DNA of 64,000 nucleotides. It comes from Thalassotalea hakodatensis. GTDB taxonomy: Bacteria > Pseudomonadota > Gammaproteobacteria > Enterobacterales > Alteromonadaceae. The position numbers and the translations under genes are program-made. The notes beneath the pieces were generated by a model, which worked only from the letters and a program-made list of their open reading frames with translations, made no database searches and was not told the DNA's origin. The number at the start of each line of letters is the position of its first letter. Within the stretch, counting starts at the first letter, position 1. This document shows positions 58,601-64,000 of this stretch, in pieces. The stretch lies in contig NZ_AP027365.1 in assembly GCF_030295995.1 (NCBI RefSeq), positions 3,628,066-3,692,065 on the forward strand, written 5' to 3'.

Positions 58601-58809
58601 TCAATGGGAAAAGTTATCCGTTGCTCTACTTCTAGTGGAGTAAACCCTTGAGCCCCCGTGTTGATTTGTACTTGAATATTAGTGATGTCTGGCACAGCAT
58701 CTATGGGTAGGCGCAGTAAATTATAGACACCTACGGCTGCAATGAATAAGGTCACCGCCATCATCAGCCAACGACGCTTTATCGCAAAAGAAATAATATG
58801 ATCTATCAT
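55678..58809 (-). CDS. czcA: Heavy-metal RND efflux pump, CzcA type
   Basis: A 1043-residue proton-driven transporter of the HME-RND family, inner membrane, with twelve helices and two large periplasmic loops. The TM4 motif DFGIIVDGAVVIVEN (near residue 403) is the HME1 signature of Zn/Co/Cd pumps; the copper/silver pumps (CusA) have a different one. The porter loop FTQPIEMRFNELIAGVRADV also matches CzcA. Starts 7 bp after czcB; last gene of the operon before a terminator. Metal is inferred to be zinc, cobalt or cadmium. Confidence 0.92.
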   Translation of the reverse strand: MIDHIISFAIKRRWLMMAVTLFIAAVGVYNLLRLPIDAVPDITNIQVQINTGAQGFTPLEVEQRITFPIENAMAGIPKLDYTRSLSRYGLSQVTVIFNEGTDIYWARQQIGERLQAIRGELPNQIEPTLGPIASGLGEIFTYIIHTETGALKDTDEAYSAEDLRTLQDWVVKPQLLKVPGVTEINSIGGFEREYQIAPISGKLLAYKLSIGDVVEALERNNINQGAGYIERNGEQYLVRTPGQLKSLDEIKQLVVAKRDDAPVRIKDVANVFLGKELRTGAATYGGDEAVMGTAMMLLGENSRIVAKNVAKQLEKIQQSMPAGVLLEPVYDRTSLVDKTIETVQKNLFEGAVLVIAVLLFLLGNVTAALITALVIPLSMLFAVTGMAANRVSGNLMSLGAIDFGIIVDGAVIVVENALRRLGMAQRKVGRLLTLQERLHEVFLSTKEVFNPAVFGVLIIMLVYLPIFALSGVEGKMFHPMAFTVVAALLGALLFAVTFVPAALAIFLRGKVVEQENRLMTWARKLYQPLLSFSLRQSALVLFCAIVLLISVSWHANKMGAEFLPKLDEGDIAMHALRIPGTGLEQSVTMQRQLENALAELDEVERVFSKIGTPDIANDPMPPNVADTFIMLKPRNEWPESSLTKAALIEKIRHRVEDVPGNNYEFTQPIEMRFNELIAGVRADVAIRIYGDDLAILKTYGEKATGLLSGIQGATDVRLEQLSGLPTLVVTPQRDHMALLGLTVMDIQQAVNTAVGGIKAGLIYEGDRRFKLMVRMNTSWSNDPQRLAQIPVAVPQSENAELAYVPLGEVADINIAEGPNQINRESGKRNVVVTANVQGRDLASFINQTETVMRAQLGLPAGYWLDYGGTFEQLQSASRRLSLVVPLTLLLILGLLYSAFGSLRDALIVFSGVPLALTGGVIALSLRGMPFSISAAVGFIALSGVAVLNGVVMLSFIRQLREEGLLLLQAIKQGASQRLRPVLMTALVASLGFIPMAFNVGTGAEVQRPLATVVIGGIVSSTLLTLLVLPALYKLVYKGKNNEG

Positions 58810-58816
58810 GCTAACC

Positions 58817-60049
58817 TCAATGTGCGTGGCTTGCGCCAGCTTTTAAAACATCTGCTTTAAGAACATAGCTATTGGTGGTCACGTATTCCGTATCGTTTGT
58901 TAGGCCTGATAATACTTCAACCCATTGCTCGTCAGCTTCTCCCAATATTAATGGTCGCGCTTCAAAGGTGTTGCCAAAGCGTGCAAATACCACAGGTTTA
59001 TCCATCAGTTGCTGTATCGCTTGTTTCTCAACACGCATCGCTACCGGCTTATTACCGGTAACGATATCCGCTTTGACATGCATTCCAGGACGCCAATGGC
59101 CATCGGGGTTATCAATTAATACTCGCGCTCTAGCAATGTGACCTCCGGTCATTTTCGGTGCTAAATAAAACACTTTCCCCATAGCTTCTAAATGATGGTG
59201 TAAATCATATATCTTGGCTTGTTGGCCAATCGCCATATTTTCAATATTCTCAGGAAATGCCGATAATTCTACCCATACTTTGGAAAAATCTGTGATTTCT
59301 AATAACGCTTGTTGATCCGCACGTTCTCCCTGGCTAACTCCCTGTGCAGTCACCATACCTGCCGCAGGACTATAAAGAGTAAATGACTGTAACGTTTTAT
59401 TATTTTTTATTTTCAGTACGGCTTGGCCTTTTTTAACGCTATCTCCAATCGTCACTAAAATCGACTCAACTAAACCCGCATAAGGCGACATAATGCTATA
59501 TTGTCTATCTACCGTAGGGGCAATAACGCCGAATAACGTTTCTTTAAATTCAAGCGTACCAGCTTGCGCTAATTGAGTTTGAATATTGCTTGCTTCAATG
59601 GCTCGTTGAGATAGGTTAGTTCTTCCTTCGTGTTTTTCGAACTGCCATTGAAATTGCTCCGCTGCAATGGTCGCTTTTACGGTTACATCAAATGAGTGCG
59701 GCTGAGCGATGCTTTGTGTGCTGACTAAATAGTTTTGTTCTACCGTGAAATCAAGACGCTCTTGTTTGCCGTCTAGTCTTGACAATTCAACCTCTAGCGT
59801 AACATCATTTGGCGAAATAGGCTGGCCACCTTGGTATGCATACACGCGCATTTCAGGTGCAACACCGATTTCATAAAAGCTTACTTCTAACGCGGTATGC
59901 CCAGTTGTTAATAATCGGCCACCATGTTCCCCTGTTTGAGTAGATTCTTCTTGATGTCCGTGTTCGCCAGAAGCTTGTACCGTAAATACACCGGCAATCA
60001 TAAGGGTCAGAGTAATACTGACAAATAAAATAAATTGTTTAATATTCAT
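58817..60049 (-). CDS. czcB: Periplasmic adaptor of metal efflux pump, CzcB type
   Basis: A 410-residue membrane-fusion protein linking pump and outer-membrane channel. Signal peptide ends VQASGEH. A short His-rich N-terminus (GEHGHQEESTQTGEHGG) may sequester metal. The lipoyl/barrel-sandwich hybrid (YSIMSPYAGLVESILVTIGDSVKKGQAVL) and beta-barrel (PENIENMAIGQQAKI) are typical; C-terminus ends GASHAH with further His. There is a 12-bp gap to czcC and 7 bp to czcA. Confidence 0.9.
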   Translation of the reverse strand: MNIKQFILFVSITLTLMIAGVFTVQASGEHGHQEESTQTGEHGGRLLTTGHTALEVSFYEIGVAPEMRVYAYQGGQPISPNDVTLEVELSRLDGKQERLDFTVEQNYLVSTQSIAQPHSFDVTVKATIAAEQFQWQFEKHEGRTNLSQRAIEASNIQTQLAQAGTLEFKETLFGVIAPTVDRQYSIMSPYAGLVESILVTIGDSVKKGQAVLKIKNNKTLQSFTLYSPAAGMVTAQGVSQGERADQQALLEITDFSKVWVELSAFPENIENMAIGQQAKIYDLHHHLEAMGKVFYLAPKMTGGHIARARVLIDNPDGHWRPGMHVKADIVTGNKPVAMRVEKQAIQQLMDKPVVFARFGNTFEARPLILGEADEQWVEVLSGLTNDTEYVTTNSYVLKADVLKAGASHAH

Positions 60050-60061
60050 AGGTAATGTCTC

Positions 60062-61330
60062 TTATTCGTTCGCCGCATCAGCGACCAATGATTTACCGGT
60101 TAATCGTTGCATGGTTAATAGCGTGTGATATTGTGCCAAACGTACTACCAATAATTGTTTTTGTGCGTCAAAAAGCGATTCTTGCGCTTCAAGCAGCTGT
60201 AACACAGAAATTTGGCCGTTTTGGTAACTCGATTCACTATGGCGCAACAACTGCTCAGCCTGAGGTAATAAATGCTGTTGTAAGGTTTGTTCGATGGTTT
60301 CGTTTGCTTGCATGTGCGCATAAAGGCTTGCTAGCTGGTTACGTAACGATTGACGCAAAAGCGCCTGTTCTTCACTTAATTGACCGACTTTTTCTTGTGC
60401 CATCGCGATGTTGCCACGATTCGGTTTTTGCCACGTTAATGGCATTGAAAAACCTAATACCACACCACTATCATTATTTCCCGCGTTGTGTTTCACACCG
60501 CCTTCTAGTGTGATGTTTGCCACATTATTCGCTTGTTCAACAGCTAACCGGGCTTGCTGTATTTTTACTTGTTGCTCTAGTAGCACAAAGTCAGGTGCGC
60601 GATTAACGGCTTGATACCAAACTGTGTCTGATGGAATAGTCGGTAGCTTGCTTGTATCTCCTAGTACTCGTTCAAAGTCAGGTTCAGATAACCACATCTG
60701 ACTGAGCGAAAACCTCGCCGCCTTTAATTCGCTTTGCAAATGTATTTTACGCAGTTTTAGCTCTGCCAGCCGATATGAAACCCGAGAAATATCAGCTTTT
60801 AACACTGCACCGGCTTTCGCTCTGGTCTTTACCACGTTGAACAATCGCTGAATGTCAGATTCACGTTTTTGATGCCAAGTAAGCAACTGCTGTTGATACA
60901 ACACCTGATAAAATTTACGCGCAGTATCGGTTAATATTGATAACCTATCTGATTGATATTTCGACGTGCTTTGTTGTTGTTTCTTCTGTTGTAGCGCCAT
61001 ACGTAATGAGCGCTTATCACCAAGCTCAATCACTTGGCTCAATGACAAGGTAAGGTCCGCTGATTTTACCCCTTGACTTTCACCTGTTCCGAGAACATTT
61101 TCCAGCTTCACGCCTAACCTCGGCGTAGGCCGTATACTTGCTTGTAGTAAACGAGCGTCTAACATTCGTGCTTCGTACGGATACCTTTTCAACGTTGGAT
61201 GATAGGTAATACTCTTTTGTAACGCATCCGTTAACGTTAATGATTCATTTGCCAAAGCTTTACTGCACAGTAACAGTACAAACAGATGACATAGTGTTGC
61301 CCTACCTAATAGGGCAGTAATAATATGCAT
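60062..61330 (-). CDS. czcC: Outer-membrane efflux channel, CzcC type
   Basis: A TolC-family protein of 422 residues with signal peptide (CSKALANES). Two OEP repeats show the helical-hairpin pattern (LTLTDALQKSITYHPTL, LEQQVKIQQARLAVEQAN and QLLRHSESSYQNGQISVLQLLEAQESLFDAQ split by domain). Alpha-barrel and beta-barrel segments alternate as expected. First structural gene of the RND trio; 43 bp after the small CzcI-like gene. Confidence 0.88.
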   Translation of the reverse strand: MHIITALLGRATLCHLFVLLLCSKALANESLTLTDALQKSITYHPTLKRYPYEARMLDARLLQASIRPTPRLGVKLENVLGTGESQGVKSADLTLSLSQVIELGDKRSLRMALQQKKQQQSTSKYQSDRLSILTDTARKFYQVLYQQQLLTWHQKRESDIQRLFNVVKTRAKAGAVLKADISRVSYRLAELKLRKIHLQSELKAARFSLSQMWLSEPDFERVLGDTSKLPTIPSDTVWYQAVNRAPDFVLLEQQVKIQQARLAVEQANNVANITLEGGVKHNAGNNDSGVVLGFSMPLTWQKPNRGNIAMAQEKVGQLSEEQALLRQSLRNQLASLYAHMQANETIEQTLQQHLLPQAEQLLRHSESSYQNGQISVLQLLEAQESLFDAQKQLLVVRLAQYHTLLTMQRLTGKSLVADAANE

Positions 61331-61373
61331 AATGTGTATTCTCTTAAAAATTTATGACAAGGCCGTAGCCTGT

Positions 61374-61709
61374 TTAACTAAAATAGAGAGAATACGCATT
61401 CGGGGGTGGTAAAGGAGGACTGTAATACAAGCTAGTATAAGCGGGTATAGACTGCGTTAGTGTCGTTGCTACACAGCCAGTAAAATTAACACCAGTACCG
61501 TAACCACTAAGACAGCTTAAATGAACATGTATTTCATGTTCCTTGTCTTGCTCTGATGTAACTTTATGATGTAAATCAAGCCCTTCTACATGTTGCACAT
61601 GAGAATAGCTGGCATGCTCTTGATCAGGAGGATAAAAAGGCGCGCTATCACAGCTAAAAAAGCTATGTACCAACAGCAATATTGCGTAAGTAAGTTGTTT
61701 CGCCTTCAT
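61374..61709 (-). CDS. Small His-rich exported protein, CzcI-like by position
   Basis: About 111 residues. Signal sequence MKAKQLTYAILLLVHSFFSC, then a His-rich mature part (YSHVQHVEGLDLHH, KEHEIHVHLSCLSGYG) with two further Cys, suited to binding metal in the periplasm. It precedes czcC as czcI does in Cupriavidus, but sequence similarity was not tested. The start at 61709 is chosen for the signal sequence; frames open upstream to 61793 and the Shine-Dalgarno is weak. Confidence 0.6.
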   Translation of the reverse strand: MKAKQLTYAILLLVHSFFSCDSAPFYPPDQEHASYSHVQHVEGLDLHHKVTSEQDKEHEIHVHLSCLSGYGTGVNFTGCVATTLTQSIPAYTSLYYSPPLPPPNAYSLYFS

Positions 61710-61882
61710 TTCAAATATCATTCTTATGGCAAAAAAGTATTGCCCTAGTAGTGTAATAAATTGCCGAGACACTATAACATTATTGGCTAGCATGTCACTT
61801 AATAGTGATGATCATGAGCGCGTGAAACCCTTTGATGTTTATTTTATAAGGTAACACGTATCTCTTTACATCAAGTTGTCGT

Positions 61883-61913
61883 AGTATAAAGCTTCCAGTT
61901 ACAGGAAGGTCAA
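61883..61913 (-). promoter_or_regulatory. MerR-type promoter of the czc operon
   Basis: Read on the minus strand: TTGACC (61913-61908), a 19-bp spacer, TATACT (61888-61883). The overlong spacer holds the 17-bp near-perfect dyad CTTCC-N7-GGAAG, exactly the arrangement MerR proteins untwist to activate. On the plus strand the dyad covers AGGAAGG, the ribosome-binding site of the MerR gene, so the regulator probably also represses itself. Confidence 0.88.
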
Positions 61914-61914
61914 T

Positions 61915-62307
61915 ATGAAGATTAGTCAATTAGCAGAACAAACACATGTTCCAACAAAAACTATTCGTTATTATGAAGATATTGGGCTTTTAAAACCTGC
62001 AAAACGTGCAGAAAACGGCTACCGATATTACCAAGTTGAAGATGTTCAATTACTTATTTTTATTCGTCGTTGCCGAGAGTTAAATATGTCACTCGACGAG
62101 ATTAAAACGTTAGTGCAAGTACAGCGTCAGCCAAATATTTCTTGTGATACGGTCGATTCAATGATTGCTCAACAACTCGATAACGTTCGAAAAGCCCAAA
62201 AAGAACTACAAAAATTGGAACGCTCATTAGCGAAACTAGCAAAGTGCTGCACCAGCAATAAAATAGAAGATTGCAAAATACTTAATACGCTCAATGCTTC
62301 GCATTAG
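61915..62307 (+). CDS. cadR: MerR-family metal regulator, CadR/PbrR type
   Basis: A 130-residue metal sensor. Helix-turn-helix at 1-40 (MKISQLAEQTHVPTKTIRYYEDIGLL), wing (NGYRYY), long dimer helix, and a metal loop. Cys77 (NISCDTVD) with Cys112 and Cys120 (KCCTSNKIEDCKIL) matches the three-Cys site of Cd/Pb/Zn sensors; CueR lacks the Cys at 77. An extra Cys111 is present. AGGAAGG lies before ATG and inside the operator. Divergent from czcICBA, its evident target. Confidence 0.87.
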   Translation: MKISQLAEQTHVPTKTIRYYEDIGLLKPAKRAENGYRYYQVEDVQLLIFIRRCRELNMSLDEIKTLVQVQRQPNISCDTVDSMIAQQLDNVRKAQKELQKLERSLAKLAKCCTSNKIEDCKILNTLNASH

Positions 62308-62384
62308 GCACATAAAACAATCTTCGCGTTAAAATGCTTCACACTAAAGATAACTAACTATTAATTATTGCCATCTTTTCCTAG

Positions 62385-64000
62385 TTATTCGTTGTCTTCC
62401 TGTAAATGTTCAATAAAGAAACGCCAGCGTTTTTCAACAAAATAAGGGTGTTCATCTAATACATGTCCCATTTTTGGCATGATCAACAGATCAAAATCTT
62501 TATTCGCGTCGATCAGTTTATCAACTAAACGCATGGTCGCAGAAGGGTGAACATTGTTGTCTAGTTCACCGTGGGCAAGTAGTAACTTCCCCTTTAGTCT
62601 TTCCACGTTCGTGTAATTCGATTGTTGTTGCCATGCCTCACTCATTGGCCAACTCATCCATATTTCATTCCAACCTGCTTTATCAACACGGAAGTCATGG
62701 TTACCCGATGCACTGACGCCAGCGCTAAAAAAGCTATTATGCCTTAACATCGCTTGCACAGTATCATAGCCTCCAGCACTGAACCCATAAATACCAACAC
62801 GATTAATGTCCATATATTGTCGATCTTTAGCTAATTGTTTTATTGCCCAAACATGATCATCGGTTCCTGCTGCTAAGTTTTTGTAACTCACACGGTGAAA
62901 TTCACACCCTCTTTTACTGGTGCCACGGCCATCCATTTTAATTACAATAAACCCAAGCTCTGCCAAGGCAGGGCGAGTATTGGCAAAAGTTGAAAAGGAT
63001 TTTGGCGTGAAAAAATTATGTGGTCCTGTATAAGTATCATTAATAACAGGATACTTTTTGCTCGCATCGAAGTTTGATGGCTTATAAAGCAAACCATATA
63101 GAGGAGTTACGCCATCATCCGCAATGACACTAAATGGCTCTGGTGGTTGCCAGCCTAGTGCAGTTAATTGGCCAATGTTTGCTTGATCAAGTTGTGTGAG
63201 TTTCTCCCCTGTTACTGCACTTCGCAGCCAAGATTGCGGTGGTGTTTTTGCATCAGAGAATGTGTCAATAAAGTAATTAAAGTTTGGCGATAAACGCGTA
63301 TTATGTTCAAAAGGTTCAGGAGTGAGTAGCGTTAAATCACTGCCATCAAGGTTAATACGATATAAATGACGTAAGTATGGATCACGATTCTTTTCTTTCC
63401 CTGAAGCTTCAAAATATAAAACGCCTTTTTCTTCATCAACCGCTCGAATAGCCCTAACAGTGTATTCCCCCTGAGTTATCTGATTTAACAGCTCTCCCGT
63501 GGTAGTGTTATATAAATACAAGTGTTGATAACCGGAACGCTGTGAACTCCAAATAACGTGGTTTTTATTATTTAAGTGATACGAAACTTGTACCCAAGGA
63601 TCAATAAATTCATCGTTTGACTCTTTTATTACTGAAACAACTTGTTTCTCTTTCGCGATCACTTTACGCAAAAATAGTGTTTTATTGCCTCGTCGACGAT
63701 CTTGGTAGTAAAAGTCACCTTTATGCCAGTATCCCCATAGCGCCCTTCCATAATATGTTTGCATTACTTTAGGGGCATTTAGTGCGCTTGCTTCCTGGTT
63801 AACAACATCAATAAGTACAACCTGTGCCATAGGCAATGTTTGATCGCCCGCTTGGGGGTAATAGTAACGTACACTATTCACGTTAAAATCATTATCAGCG
63901 GTACTATCAGTTAATGTTAATTGAGTAACGCCTTGGCGGAATAGCCGATAAGTGATGACATAATGACTATTTTCCGACCAATAAAGGCCTAAATGGTTCT
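62385..64000 (-). CDS. Dipeptidyl peptidase IV-like S9 peptidase, 5' end outside window
   Basis: Prolyl oligopeptidase family S9B. The frame stays open to the window edge, so the apparent GTG start at 63881 is internal and codons beyond it (WSENSHYVITYRLFRQGV) match the DPP IV propeller. The propeller is followed by an alpha/beta hydrolase with Ser in GFSAGGYD, Asp in GELDNNVHP and His in KMGHVLDEHP, the full triad. These enzymes remove X-Pro dipeptides from peptide N-termini, usually in the periplasm. Signal peptide not visible here. Converges on the MerR gene. Confidence 0.9.
   Translation of the reverse strand, partial: NHLGLYWSENSHYVITYRLFRQGVTQLTLTDSTADNDFNVNSVRYYYPQAGDQTLPMAQVVLIDVVNQEASALNAPKVMQTYYGRALWGYWHKGDFYYQDRRRGNKTLFLRKVIAKEKQVVSVIKESNDEFIDPWVQVSYHLNNKNHVIWSSQRSGYQHLYLYNTTTGELLNQITQGEYTVRAIRAVDEEKGVLYFEASGKEKNRDPYLRHLYRINLDGSDLTLLTPEPFEHNTRLSPNFNYFIDTFSDAKTPPQSWLRSAVTGEKLTQLDQANIGQLTALGWQPPEPFSVIADDGVTPLYGLLYKPSNFDASKKYPVINDTYTGPHNFFTPKSFSTFANTRPALAELGFIVIKMDGRGTSKRGCEFHRVSYKNLAAGTDDHVWAIKQLAKDRQYMDINRVGIYGFSAGGYDTVQAMLRHNSFFSAGVSASGNHDFRVDKAGWNEIWMSWPMSEAWQQQSNYTNVERLKGKLLLAHGELDNNVHPSATMRLVDKLIDANKDFDLLIMPKMGHVLDEHPYFVEKRWRFFIEHLQEDNE

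Noticed and set aside
55678-61330. Copper/silver Cus system
   Set aside because: The pump has the HME1 motif DFGIIVDGAVVIVEN and a CzcA-like porter loop, and the regulator has the Cys77 of divalent-metal sensors.

Overview
The window reads as chromosome from a marine gammaproteobacterium of the Alteromonadales, most likely near Colwellia or Thalassotalea. This is inferred from the low G+C content, housekeeping proteins close to enterobacterial and Shewanella forms (SthA, HemE, Mpl, UbiX, AstCAD), an Alteromonadales-type TonB receptor, a PEP-CTERM-like protein and the many c-di-GMP and sensor proteins. It was not tested by any search. Both edge genes are cut by the window: an acyl-CoA desaturase on the left and a dipeptidyl peptidase IV-like S9 peptidase on the right.

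Layout. 1-9.4 kb: desaturase, sthA, hemE, a secreted beta-propeller/amidohydrolase, and an mpl-ubiX pair. The gap after hemE holds a candidate small RNA. 9.6-13.1 kb: a MOSC/ferredoxin protein (YcbX type) in one operon with the 5-oxoprolinase genes pxpABC. 13.2-20.4 kb: pabA, an HDOD protein, then the arginine succinyltransferase genes astC-astA-astD and a DUF1338 gene closed by a strong terminator. 21.5-30.3 kb: a signalling block made of a GAF/PAS-GGDEF-EAL gene broken by a one-base frameshift, a CheB-CheR-PAS-REC fusion, a membrane CHASE/PAS histidine kinase and a single-domain response regulator. It is followed by a 469-bp element with 17-bp terminal inverted repeats. 30.8-36.5 kb, minus strand: a secreted protein pair (one a PEP-CTERM-like zinc protease), then a tightly overlapping four-gene operon of cupredoxin, Cache/HAMP-GGDEF-EAL, DUF3034 and a lipoprotein truncated haemoglobin. 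36.7-42.2 kb: an orphan propeller/coiled-coil protein and a compact quinone-stress cluster (DoxX, pirin, glutathionyl-hydroquinone reductase, divergent LysR) equivalent to E. coli yqjF/yhaK/yqjG/yhaJ. 42.2-50.8 kb: a glycoside-uptake locus with ROK repressor, RbsB/RbsC-type ABC importer with a half-size ATPase, a cytoplasmic GH3 hexosaminidase and a TonB-dependent receptor. 51.2-52.4 kb: an IS3-family insertion sequence with a frameshifted orfA. 52.4-54.6 kb: an NMT1-like sensor/hybrid kinase. 55.7-62.3 kb: a CzcCBA-type heavy-metal efflux operon preceded by a His-rich CzcI-like gene and driven by a textbook 19-bp-spacer MerR promoter, with a divergent CadR-like MerR gene.

The strongest candidate for an undescribed system is the cupredoxin/c-di-GMP/DUF3034/globin operon at 32240-36455. 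Its gene overlaps imply coupled translation, and its parts suggest copper- or oxygen-linked control of c-di-GMP at the envelope. Other notable points are the terminal-inverted-repeat element, the frameshifted c-di-GMP gene, the structured leader with a TTG start before sthA, and the MerR promoter whose dyad covers the regulator's own ribosome-binding site.
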